64,000 nucleotides of DNA, taken from NCBI RefSeq assembly GCF_013359905.1, contig NZ_JABMCC010000098.1, forward strand, positions 1 to 64,000, read 5' to 3'. A program made the position numbers and the translations under genes. Source of the DNA: Paenibacillus taichungensis. GTDB taxonomy: Bacteria > Bacillota > Bacilli > Paenibacillales > Paenibacillaceae. The notes under the pieces were generated by a model. It did no database searches. It was not told the DNA's origin and worked only from the letters and a program-made list of their open reading frames with translations. This document shows positions 1 to 8,424 of the stretch, piece by piece (position 1 is the stretch's first letter; every line of letters starts with the position of its first letter).

Positions 1-28
1 AAAACTCCGTGCTATAGCACGGAGTTTT
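1..28. terminator. Perfect 12-bp inverted repeat terminator
   Basis: Arms at 1-12 and 17-28 are perfectly complementary around a TATA loop. The A and T runs at the ends give a usable U-tract on either strand. It sits just past the stop of the leftward amidohydrolase and probably ends that transcript. Confidence 0.8.
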
Positions 29-54
29 CCAATATACGAGCAGATTGAATGGGA

Positions 55-1365
55 TTAACCTAGTTGCTGCGAACCATTAAACCACACGGATTTGATCGAC
101 AAGGTATCCAAAATATTCGTTGTTGGATCACCGTCTACGAGAACAAGGTCAGCACGCGCTCCCTCGGTAATACGGCCGCGATCGTGAAGACCAAAGCAAC
201 GGGCTGGTTTCGAAGTAGCCGATTGAAGAGCTTCGATTGGAGTGAACCCGGCTTTCACTAGCAACTGCATCTCGTGGTGGACACTTGCCCCATGAGCAAG
301 GCCTCCGAGGTTCGGAACGGGAACTGGTGCGACATCTGTCCCTACCAGAATATCAACTCCAGCACGGTGAAGGTCCATCACATTCTTAAAGCTATTCTCC
401 ATATTGCCTTGAGGGAACGTATTGAAGCTTGAGTTCAAAATATCAATCCAATCAGGGCTTAATTTGGAATGCACACGCGGATCATTCGCTAATTCGGATG
501 CCGTATTTCCAATAATTGATGAATTCAACACCAAGCACGGTGTAACAAATGCGCCTGAACCTGCTATAGATTTCACTAACTCGGAGGTGTACTCGGGTCT
601 GTCGATGAACAAGTGGCCCAAACCGTCGACTCCAAAATCGATGGCTTGTTGCGATGAAAGAGCCGTCAAGACGTGGGCGATGACCAGCTTACCGGACTTG
701 TGGGCTTCTGTCACGGCTGTTTTTAGAATCTCGTCACTTAATACAGGCAGTCCAGGTGCACCCATGACCGTACCTTCTTCAATCATGATCTTAATATAGT
801 CGGCCCCATTCTCGACTTGGGTATGCACATGTTTAATCGCTTCTTCGACTGTTGTCACTTGCGGTATTTCATCGTGATCGTGAGCGTATGCGGCTAACAT
901 TGCTTCCCGGTCTGCCTCTGATAACTTCTCTAGTTCCTTTAATACGAATTCAGGTATTTCATCTCCATCCGGCAATAATTCATCCGGATGACCACCCGGA
1001 GCGGTGATTGCTGTGCCAGCAGAACGGACATCTGCGATGTCATTCACATTTTTCAACTGAATTTCGCGCCCTCGTTTAGTAAAATCACCGTTCATTTCGA
1101 GTTCAGTGGTAACGCCGAATTGTAGGGCATCTCGTAATCCGCCGATGGAAGTGTGGACATGTGCATCAATCAGACCAGGCATTAGAGTCGCATTATCTCC
1201 ATCGATAATCGTTGCATCGGCTGGAAAGTCTCCACCGACTGAAACAATAGACTCCCCTTTAATGACAACATGTCTTGATGAAATGATTTGCTCCCCATCA
1301 AAGACACGTACATTTGTAATCGCCGTAACTTGTTCTAACGCAGCATTTTTATTTATCTTATCCAT
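55..1365 (-). CDS. Amidohydrolase family protein (imidazolonepropionase-like)
   Basis: A metal-dependent hydrolase of the amidohydrolase superfamily, 436 residues. Visible hallmarks are the strand-1 HxH motif in DAHVHTSIGG (near residue 70), a later metal histidine in KLVIAHVLTA, a GHLF histidine, and the catalytic Asp in GTDVAP. An N-terminal and C-terminal beta sandwich frames the barrel. A TTG lies 15 bases upstream in frame, but it overlaps the GGGAGGAA ribosome site, so the ATG at 1365 is chosen. No signal peptide, so probably cytoplasmic. It is divergent from a MarR gene with palindromes between the two, which suggests repression by that regulator. The substrate (cyclic amide, dipeptide or xenobiotic) cannot be told from sequence. 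Confidence 0.88.
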   Translation of the reverse strand: MDKINKNAALEQVTAITNVRVFDGEQIISSRHVVIKGESIVSVGGDFPADATIIDGDNATLMPGLIDAHVHTSIGGLRDALQFGVTTELEMNGDFTKRGREIQLKNVNDIADVRSAGTAITAPGGHPDELLPDGDEIPEFVLKELEKLSEADREAMLAAYAHDHDEIPQVTTVEEAIKHVHTQVENGADYIKIMIEEGTVMGAPGLPVLSDEILKTAVTEAHKSGKLVIAHVLTALSSQQAIDFGVDGLGHLFIDRPEYTSELVKSIAGSGAFVTPCLVLNSSIIGNTASELANDPRVHSKLSPDWIDILNSSFNTFPQGNMENSFKNVMDLHRAGVDILVGTDVAPVPVPNLGGLAHGASVHHEMQLLVKAGFTPIEALQSATSKPARCFGLHDRGRITEGARADLVLVDGDPTTNILDTLSIKSVWFNGSQQLG

Positions 1366-1404
1366 TTGAATTCCTCCCAAGTGTTTCTTTCTCGAACAAT
1401 TCGA

Positions 1405-1433
1405 ATCATAACTGTTAGTTTTCTAACTGTCAA
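1405..1433 (-). promoter_or_regulatory. SigA-type promoter of the amidohydrolase gene
   Basis: Read on the minus strand, TTGACA (1433-1428), a 17-base spacer and TATGAT (1410-1405). Position and spacing are ideal for the leftward gene starting at 1365. The spacer is almost entirely occupied by an inverted repeat (1411-1430). Confidence 0.75.
1411..1430. promoter_or_regulatory. Candidate MarR operator
   Basis: ACTGTTAG-TTTT-CTAACTGT, a near-perfect inverted repeat (7 of 8 pairs). It fills the -35/-10 spacer of the leftward promoter, so a bound MarR dimer would block RNA polymerase. The assignment to the adjacent MarR is inferred from position. Confidence 0.6.
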
Positions 1434-1448
1434 CTAGCTAATGTTTTT

Positions 1449-1477
1449 TTGACAAGCCAAGAGGATCGCAGTATAGT
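1449..1477 (+). promoter_or_regulatory. SigA-type promoter of marR-family gene
   Basis: TTGACA (1449-1454), 17-base spacer, TATAGT (1472-1477), 47 bases before the MarR start codon. It is arranged back to back with the amidohydrolase promoter. Confidence 0.7.
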
Positions 1478-1491
1478 TTATATACTTACAA

Positions 1492-1503
1492 TTAGGTTCC
1501 TAA
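1492..1503. promoter_or_regulatory. Second candidate MarR operator
   Basis: TTAGG-TT-CCTAA, a perfect short palindrome in the 5' leader of the MarR gene. It shares the TTAG/CTAA half-site with the palindrome at 1411-1430, as expected for autoregulation. Confidence 0.5.
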
Positions 1504-1523
1504 CAATATCAGGAGGGAAGATT

Positions 1524-1952
1524 ATGAAATCCCGAAAGGAAACACCTTATCTGGATTTATTTCAGATTATCGGTCTTAAGTTAAAGAAAAGAGCGGACGA
1601 AAGTATAAAAGAACTAGGGCTAAACGCTCAACAAGGAAAAGTAATTGATTATATTTACGAAAACCAAAATAGTCATATTATTCAAATGGATCTTGCAGAT
1701 CGATTTCATCTAAGTCGGGCCAGCATTACAAGTATGCTTCAAGCTCTAGAGCAGAAAGGGTTCATCGAGCGTAAAATCCCGGCCAATAATGAACGGCAAA
1801 AAAACATATACGTATTGCCAAAGGCGGTTGAATTGATTGAAGACTTCCAAGAGTCTTTCCAAAAAGTGGAGGAAGAAATCGTTCAAGTCCTTTCTGACGA
1901 AGAGAAGCAAGTATTAAAGAAATTGTTGATCAAAATCAATGAGACGATATAA
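1524..1952 (+). CDS. MarR family transcriptional regulator
   Basis: A 142-residue winged-helix repressor of the MarR family. The central HTH is seen around IIQMDLADRFHLSRASITSM, followed by the wing (LEQKGFIERKIPANNERQKN) with the typical E-R-x(n)-R pattern, and a C-terminal dimerisation helix. The frame is open further upstream, but AGGAGGG at 1511-1517 places the start at ATG 1524, giving the normal MarR length. It is divergent from the amidohydrolase and has a TTAG/CTAA palindrome in its own leader, so self-control plus control of the amidohydrolase is the simplest reading. The ligand is unknown. Confidence 0.9.
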   Translation: MKSRKETPYLDLFQIIGLKLKKRADESIKELGLNAQQGKVIDYIYENQNSHIIQMDLADRFHLSRASITSMLQALEQKGFIERKIPANNERQKNIYVLPKAVELIEDFQESFQKVEEEIVQVLSDEEKQVLKKLLIKINETI

Positions 1953-2006
1953 AGAAGAAAAATTTCTGTGAAATGATGGCTGATTAAAAGGTTTTTGCCC
2001 CACTGA

Positions 2007-2189
2007 AAGTCCCTACCTGAGATGGCTTTGAAGGAAGAATTAAGAGAGGGAAGACTAGTTGCTTTACCATGGGATTTATCGGATGTATCCTTTTCCGCAC
2101 AGATGCTCTGGCATCGTGAGAAATGGATTTCTCCATCAATGGCTGCCTTTATTGATATCGCAAAGAGTGAGTTGAAAACGTTGGGGTAA
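2007..2189 (+). pseudogene. Relic of a LysR-type regulator C-terminus
   Basis: An in-frame stretch from 2007 to a TAA at 2187-2189 encodes about 60 residues. They read like the last part of a LysR substrate-binding domain: LPEMALKEELREGRLVALPW, then a WHREKWISP segment and a final helix. An in-frame TGA lies directly upstream at 2004-2006, and no HTH domain or ribosome site is present. The rest of the gene has been lost. The family assignment rests on pattern recognition only. Confidence 0.55.
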
Positions 2190-2209
2190 AAACATGATCA
2201 TCTAGAAAG

Positions 2210-2228
2210 TCGCTAAATTAGCGATTTT
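2210..2228 (+). terminator. TCGCTAA hairpin
   Basis: TCGCT/AGCGA stem with TTTT after it, preceded by AAAG. It belongs to the same hairpin type as those at 36085, 40465, 44601, 46933 and 60312. The T-run is short, so termination may be weak. Confidence 0.45.
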
Positions 2229-2298
2229 AGTTCCATGGCCCAACTTAACATGAGAAAAGCTGTATTTATTAGTAAGTGTTCATTTGGATCGTTTAACT

Positions 2299-2349
2299 AA
2301 GCCCGTGTATGGAACCACTGAACAGTGGTTTCATACACGGGCTTTTTTT
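2299..2349 (+). terminator. Strong long-stem terminator upstream of the sugar operon
   Basis: The outer stem AAGCCCGTGTATG pairs with CATACACGGGCTT, and the inner stem AACCACT pairs with AGTGGTT around a short loop. It is followed by TTTTTTT. It would insulate the ABC operon beginning at 2484 from upstream transcription. Confidence 0.8.
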
Positions 2350-2483
2350 ATCTTTAGTTACTGTTTTGAAATACAGATTAAGAATGAACTACAAAGATTA
2401 ATTTTATCTCATTTTTTACTGGAAATGTTTGCGCTACCATTGAGAATACAAACGGAAGTTGAGTAAGGGAGAGGTGAGAATAG

Positions 2484-3602
2484 GTGGGAGGCATTACTTT
2501 TGATCATGTATTTAAACGGTATAAAGGCGAGTCCCGCCCTGCCGTCAACGACTTTCATTTAACGATTGATGAAGGGGAATTTCTTGTCCTGGTAGGACCA
2601 TCTGGATGCGGAAAGTCAACAACGCTACGGATGCTGGCCGGGTTAGAGGAAATCAGCAGCGGAGAGTTATACCTAGATGGGAAATTCATTAATTATGTCT
2701 CACCAAAAGACAGGGATATAGCCATGGTATTTCAGAATTATGCCCTCTATCCCAATCTGTCCGTGCTGGAGAACATTGCACTTGGTCTGAAATTGCGGAA
2801 GACTGCGAAACATGAGATTGATACCCGTGTTAAACGAGTAGCCTCGATACTGGAAATCTCGCACCTATTGGACCGCAAACCAAGTCAGTTATCTGGCGGT
2901 CAAAAGCAGCGTGTGGCCCTTGGTAGAGCTATTGCAAGAGAACCACAAGTATTTTTGATGGATGAACCTCTTTCCAATCTGGACGCCAAGCTTAGAGCCC
3001 AGACACGTGCAGAGCTGATCAAGCTGCAGCAGGAACTAAGACGGACAACCGTTTATGTTACGCATGATCAGGTGGAAGCAATGACGATGGGATCACGTAT
3101 TGTTGTGATGAAAGATGGTGTTATTCAACAAGTCGCCCCCCCAAGAAAGCTCTATGATGAACCTGCGAATGTTTTCGTAGCAGGCTTCATTGGTTCTCCG
3201 CAAATGAATTTCATTAAAGGCACGATCGAAGTGAGCGATGGGTTCTATTACTTCTCCAACAAACGGATGAGGCTACTGCTTCCAGAAAACTGTGTCTCTC
3301 GATTAGAACGAAAATTTGGAGCGGTTAGAAACGTTATTCTGGGCGTGAGGCCAGAACACATCTCTCTTTGCCGTGGACGTATCGATGATCCTTCGTTCCT
3401 ACCAGGTATTGTACAGATGACTGAGGAGACTGGAGCCGATTCTTATGTCTACATCCAGCTTGGACATATCAGGTTAATTGTTAGAACAGAACCAGTCACA
3501 CGATATGAAACGGATGAGATCGTATCGGTTGGACTTCAAATGAACAAGATACATTTTTTTGATGAGACTACGGAACTTGTATTTGGGAGAGATGAAACAT
3601 GA
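2484..3602 (+). CDS. Sugar ABC transporter ATP-binding protein (MalK/UgpC/MsmX type)
   Basis: The cytoplasmic ATPase of a carbohydrate importer, 372 residues. Walker A GPSGCGKST is at 38-46, the Q-loop is in MVFQNYALYPNLSV, the signature LSGGQKQRVALGRA is near 135, Walker B FLMDEPLSNLD is near 158, and the H-loop is YVTHDQ. A C-terminal TOBE/regulatory domain spans about 240-370, as in MalK-like proteins. The start is GTG at 2484 behind GGGAGAGGTGAG. It overlaps the next gene by four bases (ATGA). It is the only ATPase in a cluster that carries two permease pairs, so it probably energises both. Confidence 0.95.
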   Translation: MGGITFDHVFKRYKGESRPAVNDFHLTIDEGEFLVLVGPSGCGKSTTLRMLAGLEEISSGELYLDGKFINYVSPKDRDIAMVFQNYALYPNLSVLENIALGLKLRKTAKHEIDTRVKRVASILEISHLLDRKPSQLSGGQKQRVALGRAIAREPQVFLMDEPLSNLDAKLRAQTRAELIKLQQELRRTTVYVTHDQVEAMTMGSRIVVMKDGVIQQVAPPRKLYDEPANVFVAGFIGSPQMNFIKGTIEVSDGFYYFSNKRMRLLLPENCVSRLERKFGAVRNVILGVRPEHISLCRGRIDDPSFLPGIVQMTEETGADSYVYIQLGHIRLIVRTEPVTRYETDEIVSVGLQMNKIHFFDETTELVFGRDET

Positions 3603-6559
3603 AGAAGCGTTCATTGCCCCGCTATCTTCGCTTTCCGATACAAATATTGATTGTTGTTGCCCTGGTTGTTGGCGTTATCCGGTGGATAACCTCCGAGGAA
3701 CAGGTTGTTTACTCTGGTAGTGTGACAGCTGATCAGCTACTTCAATTCCAGCCAGCAGGTGATAAAATCCCTTATGCCATCCTGATGCAGGGAGTAAGCG
3801 AACAAGAACGTTCTGGAGGAAACGGGAATGAAATACGGATCAACCCTAGTCAATATGACACAGCAGCACCGATAACCAAACTCAGTTCATCGAAGGATGA
3901 CGGAAAAACCGTGCTCAATTGGGAGAACGAAGCAGGATCAGTAGATTGGACGTTTCATGTAGCGAAAGCTGGCTGGTATGAACTTCATTTGGATTACAAG
4001 CCCTTACCGGGCAGTAACAGTTCCGTGATTCGGGGAGTGATGATTGATGGCAGTTATCCCTTCGAGGAAGCGGAACGTGTTGAATTGGAACGGATGTGGA
4101 AGGATGCTAAGTATCCGTATGATCGCAACGAACTAGGTATGCAGGTAAGACCGCAACAGACGGAACTGAACGAATGGATAAGTAAAGCAGTATCAGATTA
4201 TTCGGTTTCCTCCCGTCCGCTGTTGTTTCGACTGGAGACAGGGGAACACACGCTAAGATTAGTGGGCGAACGAGGTGGAGTTGCATTGCAACAAATGTCA
4301 TTCCAAAGTCAGGAGCATGTCATACCGTACGAGGAATATAAGAGTGCATATCCTTCAGTATCATCTGATGCTTCCGACTGGTACATGGTGAGGGAAACAG
4401 AGCAATTTGAACGCAAATCACATTTATCGATTCAAACAGATCATTGGGCAGAGCCCTACATATCACCAGATCCCAAGGGACGGATCACCTATAATGTGCT
4501 TGGTGGAAACCACTGGAACTTACCAGGTGAATGGGTAGAATGGGATATTGAAGTGCCAACAAACGGTTGGTACGAGATTGATCTAAAGAACTTCCAGAAC
4601 TATCGTCCAGGATTTAAAGCCTATCGTACCATCTCCATTGACGGCAAGGTTCCTTTCGAGGAGATGCTGAACTACGCAATTGACTATCATAAGGAATTTG
4701 AAATTACGACCTTATCCAATGTTTCCGGGGAACCCTTTAAATTCTATCTTAAACAAGGAAAGCACTCTATACGCATGACCGCGGATTCAACAAAGATGCA
4801 GCCAATATTGATTGCACTTAAGGATACTTTGTTACAGATCGCCGCTTTTGACCGTGAGATGAGGTTGATTACCGGAAACTATAGCAAGAGCGCGTCCGAT
4901 TCCAATATCGACTCAACGCGGACATGGGAAATGAAAAAGTACGATCCGGAAGTTGAGAACAAACTTCAAGCTATTACAGACCGGTTGAACATGATTCGCC
5001 TTTATACCAATTCGGTCAATGAGAGGGATTCGGATCTATCACAGGCTATTAAAGCTTCGGTTACCATTCTGGAGGAGATGCTGAGCGATGTGAACGAAAT
5101 TCCAAGCAAAATCAAAGAATTCTCCACGATCCAGGCCAATATCGGGACATGGATGTCGACTCTGACCAAGCAACCGCTACTTCTCGATTATCTGGTTGTG
5201 CGGGCACCGGATGCTAAGACAGGCCTCAAAGAGCCTACTGCACTCTCACGAATACCTTATTCGTTAGCGGACTTCTCACGTTCCTTCTATGTGGATTATG
5301 ATCTCGGAGGGCCAGAAGAAGAAGGTGCGTTAACGATCTGGGTCGGACGAGGGCGTGATTATGTTGATTTATTGCGCGAACTGGTTAGCCAGGATTTCAC
5401 GCCCAAGACAGGGATTGAAGTCAATATCAATCTTATGCCAAATCCAAACATGTTAATACTTGGAAATGCAGCAGGAGAGGTTCCTGATATTGCACTTGGA
5501 GTAGGAGAATCGATACCTGCAGATTATGCCATGCGGAATGCTGTCGAGGATTTATCACAGTATCCAGGTTTTGATGACATGATGAATCAGTTCACTCCGG
5601 GTGTTACCAGAGCTCTGATGTATGATGGTGGAACTTATGGATTGCCAGAAGTACAGAATTTTCAATTGTTGTTTTACCGCTCGGACATACTTGAAAGACT
5701 GGATTTAGAAGTGCCTGATACCTGGGACGATGTGTTTGATATCTTACCCACTCTGCAAGAGAATGGGATGACCATGAACGTACCAAAAGCTGATTATTCC
5801 ACATTGTTTCTGGAACATGGTACCGACCCTTATACACAAGACGGTCTGAAATCTAATATATTCAGCGACACTGGACAACAAGCATTTAAATTATGGACCG
5901 AGATGTTTACAAAATACAATTTGCCAATTGATATCCCGGCTTTCTTTCAACACTTTCGGGATGGGGATATTCCGATTGGGATATCTGATTTTAACACCTA
6001 TGTTCAGTTACAAGTAGCTGCGCCGGAAATTACAGGACATTGGAAGGTCGCTCCGTTACCTGGAATTAAGCAGGAAAATGGTGAGGTTGTGCGCTGGTCT
6101 CCTCAAGGCCTAACTGGTGCGATGATCATGAAAAAAAGCGAGCAGAAAGATAAAGATTGGGAATTTCTGAAGTGGTGGACTTCAGGAGAAATACAATCTC
6201 GATATGCTGCGGATATGGAATCATTTTATGGTATTGAATATCGCTGGAATACAGCCAATGTAAAAGCGATGGACTCTCTAAACTGGCCTGCTGATGATTT
6301 GAAAGCTATTCGGGAACAAGCCAGTTGGGCGTTGAACATGCCGAATGTACCGGGATACTATTTCTTGGGCAGGGAGATGGATTTTGCATGGAATCGAACC
6401 GTATTTGACGGCATACCAGCGGATGAATCATTGGAAGAAGCGCATTTGTCCCTGCAGCGGGAGATGGACCGCAGACAGCGGAACTTCGGCATCATGGGCA
6501 GAAGTTTGAATATTCCACAGATTACAGAGCCCTACGTATGGGAGGACACAGAATCGTGA
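3599..6559 (+). CDS. Giant membrane-anchored extracellular solute-binding protein with N-terminal jelly-roll domains
   Basis: 986 residues, about twice the size of a family 1 binding protein. An N-terminal hydrophobic helix (about 11-28) has no lipobox, so the protein is probably tethered by a signal anchor. Two beta-rich modules follow (about 60-235 and 265-410). Both contain GWYELHL/GWYEIDL-like strands and IDG(S/K) turns, as in galactose-binding or carbohydrate-binding folds. A helical stretch (about 440-530) leads into a C-terminal family 1 solute-binding domain (about 560-960, with LTIWVGRGRDYVDLLRELV and PDIALGVGE). Probable role: capture of an oligosaccharide and delivery to the permeases immediately downstream. 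The module assignment is inferred by eye. Confidence 0.85.
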   Translation: MKKRSLPRYLRFPIQILIVVALVVGVIRWITSEEQVVYSGSVTADQLLQFQPAGDKIPYAILMQGVSEQERSGGNGNEIRINPSQYDTAAPITKLSSSKDDGKTVLNWENEAGSVDWTFHVAKAGWYELHLDYKPLPGSNSSVIRGVMIDGSYPFEEAERVELERMWKDAKYPYDRNELGMQVRPQQTELNEWISKAVSDYSVSSRPLLFRLETGEHTLRLVGERGGVALQQMSFQSQEHVIPYEEYKSAYPSVSSDASDWYMVRETEQFERKSHLSIQTDHWAEPYISPDPKGRITYNVLGGNHWNLPGEWVEWDIEVPTNGWYEIDLKNFQNYRPGFKAYRTISIDGKVPFEEMLNYAIDYHKEFEITTLSNVSGEPFKFYLKQGKHSIRMTADSTKMQPILIALKDTLLQIAAFDREMRLITGNYSKSASDSNIDSTRTWEMKKYDPEVENKLQAITDRLNMIRLYTNSVNERDSDLSQAIKASVTILEEMLSDVNEIPSKIKEFSTIQANIGTWMSTLTKQPLLLDYLVVRAPDAKTGLKEPTALSRIPYSLADFSRSFYVDYDLGGPEEEGALTIWVGRGRDYVDLLRELVSQDFTPKTGIEVNINLMPNPNMLILGNAAGEVPDIALGVGESIPADYAMRNAVEDLSQYPGFDDMMNQFTPGVTRALMYDGGTYGLPEVQNFQLLFYRSDILERLDLEVPDTWDDVFDILPTLQENGMTMNVPKADYSTLFLEHGTDPYTQDGLKSNIFSDTGQQAFKLWTEMFTKYNLPIDIPAFFQHFRDGDIPIGISDFNTYVQLQVAAPEITGHWKVAPLPGIKQENGEVVRWSPQGLTGAMIMKKSEQKDKDWEFLKWWTSGEIQSRYAADMESFYGIEYRWNTANVKAMDSLNWPADDLKAIREQASWALNMPNVPGYYFLGREMDFAWNRTVFDGIPADESLEEAHLSLQREMDRRQRNFGIMGRSLNIPQITEPYVWEDTES

Positions 6560-7527
6560 AAACAGAGGTTGTTCCAGTGTTACACCCAACTAAGCCACCT
6601 TCACCTTTTGTATCAAAGTGGATGCGTTTTCTAAGAGAGCTTAGAAAAGATGCTTTCTGTTATCTTTTTCTGGCACCGTTTTTGATCTGCTTTCTCATAT
6701 TTATCGTCATTCCTGTCGTGATGGCGGCCACACTTAGTTTTACATCTTATGATGGGTTTGGAAGTCTGAATTTTATCGGTTTTGACAATTTTATCGCATT
6801 ATTTACGCAAGATATTATTTTTTTGACCAAGGCACTTCCGAATACATTTCTGTTTGCATTAATTGTTGGGCCGGGTGGTTATATTCTATCGTTCTTCTTC
6901 GCTTGGCTGATACATCAACTGCCTCTGCGGGTCAGGGATTACTATACATTAGTGTTCTATGCACCCTCTATGGCTGGTGGGGTAGCATTGTCGGTCGTTT
7001 GGATTGCAGCGTTCAGTGGCGATAGGGTTGGGTATCTTAATAATTTTTTATTACAAATGGGCTGGATTGACTCTCAAATCACTTGGCTGCAAGATCCCAA
7101 GTATTTGCTTCCTATTATGATTATGGTCTCCTTATGGATGAGTTTCAGCGTAGGTTTTCTGGCGATGCTGGCGGGATTACAAACGGTCAATCGCGAGCTG
7201 TATGAAGCCGGCCGCATCGATGGCCTCTCCAATCGGCTTCAGGAAGTATTCTATATCACTATCCCTTCGATGAAGCCACAGATGTTGTTCAGTGCCGTCA
7301 TGACCATCGTGTCTACACTGAAGGCAGGCAGTATTTCGACCCAGCTTACGGGTATGGCGGTGACTCCTCAGTATGCCGGTCATCTGATCATTAATCATGT
7401 CGATGATTATGCATTCATCCGGTTCGAACTTGGTTATGCTTCTGCAGTGTCGGTCATGCTGCTGTTGTTCAGCTATTTTGTGATGAGGTTTGCATATCGG
7501 CTGTTCAACTCGAAGGAGGAGCTGTAA
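6556..7527 (+). CDS. Sugar ABC transporter permease, MalF-like (first pair)
   Basis: 323 residues with about six membrane helices, beginning near residue 30 (FLAPFLICFLIFIVIPVV). The binding-protein-dependent EAA loop is visible as ELYEAGRIDGLSNRLQEVFY. The ATG at 6538 lies inside the preceding gene without a ribosome site. GTG at 6556 has GGGAGGA nine bases upstream and makes a GTGA overlap with the previous stop, so it is chosen. It forms the inner-membrane channel with the following permease. Confidence 0.92.
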   Translation: MKTEVVPVLHPTKPPSPFVSKWMRFLRELRKDAFCYLFLAPFLICFLIFIVIPVVMAATLSFTSYDGFGSLNFIGFDNFIALFTQDIIFLTKALPNTFLFALIVGPGGYILSFFFAWLIHQLPLRVRDYYTLVFYAPSMAGGVALSVVWIAAFSGDRVGYLNNFLLQMGWIDSQITWLQDPKYLLPIMIMVSLWMSFSVGFLAMLAGLQTVNRELYEAGRIDGLSNRLQEVFYITIPSMKPQMLFSAVMTIVSTLKAGSISTQLTGMAVTPQYAGHLIINHVDDYAFIRFELGYASAVSVMLLLFSYFVMRFAYRLFNSKEEL

Positions 7528-7529
7528 GT

Positions 7530-8396
7530 ATGATAGCCAAATTACGAAAGCTCCGCTCAGTATCATCTTTCGATGTCATTCTGATTTTGTTGTTTACTTG
7601 CCTGGCAGTATTTATGTCTCTACCCATTGTATTTATTTTCAATCATGCCTTTAAACCACAAAATGAATTGTTTTTGTTTCCACCTCAATTCTTTGTACAA
7701 CAGCCAACACTAAATAACTTTGAAACGTTGTTTCTTCACGCTACCAATGCCTTGGTACCGTTCACCCGTTACCTGTTTAACAGTATGGTTGTTGTGTCAT
7801 TTACACTGATCAGTGTAATCATGGTCAGTACAATGGCAGGTTATGTATTGGCAAAATATCAGTTCCATTTCAAGAAACTCATTATGGGGATGATCACACT
7901 TTCCCTTATGTTCGCACCTGAAACTGTTTCCATTCCACGTTATCTGGTCATCAGCGCTCTTGGACTGAACAATACGTATTTCGGACACATCTTACCTTCA
8001 CTTGCATCACCGGTGGCGGTGTTCATGCTGGTCGGATTTATTTCCCAAATTCCAAATGATCTGATGGAGGCTGCAAAGATTGACGGAGCCAGTCATTTCG
8101 GTATATTCAGACGAATTATTCTGCCTTTATCCGTTCCAGCCATTGCAACGATATCCATTCTTACTTTTCAAAATGTGTGGGGTGATGTCGAGACCTCAAC
8201 TTTGTTCATGCAAAAAGAGGCGATGCGTACTTTACCGTTCTATGTGAATAGCCTGCTTAGTGGGCTGCAGAACAATGTCGCAGGACAGAATATGGCAGCA
8301 GCAGCCGGACTGCTCATTTTTATCCCGAATTTGATCATCTTCCTGCTCTTCCAACGCAAGGTATTGGAGACGATGGTCCATTCCGGTATTAAGTAA
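7530..8396 (+). CDS. Sugar ABC transporter permease, MalG-like (first pair)
   Basis: 288 residues with six predicted helices. The EAA loop DLMEAAKIDGASHFGIFRRI is typical of MalG-type permeases. The start is two bases after the preceding stop, with GGAGGAGC as ribosome site. It pairs with the MalF-like protein encoded just upstream. The N-terminus starts with a helix near residue 17, so there is no cleavable signal. Confidence 0.92.
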   Translation: MIAKLRKLRSVSSFDVILILLFTCLAVFMSLPIVFIFNHAFKPQNELFLFPPQFFVQQPTLNNFETLFLHATNALVPFTRYLFNSMVVVSFTLISVIMVSTMAGYVLAKYQFHFKKLIMGMITLSLMFAPETVSIPRYLVISALGLNNTYFGHILPSLASPVAVFMLVGFISQIPNDLMEAAKIDGASHFGIFRRIILPLSVPAIATISILTFQNVWGDVETSTLFMQKEAMRTLPFYVNSLLSGLQNNVAGQNMAAAAGLLIFIPNLIIFLLFQRKVLETMVHSGIK

Positions 8397-8424
8397 AGTC
8401 ATCAGTAAAGGAAGTAGAGTCGCG

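Noticed and set aside
422..799. Open frame on the plus strand inside the amidohydrolase gene
   Set aside because: It is antisense to a clear family member, has no ribosome site, and its protein resembles nothing.
2426..2439. TGTTTGCGCTACCA as a catabolite-response (cre) site before the sugar operon
   Set aside because: At least three mismatches to the CcpA consensus, so not claimed.
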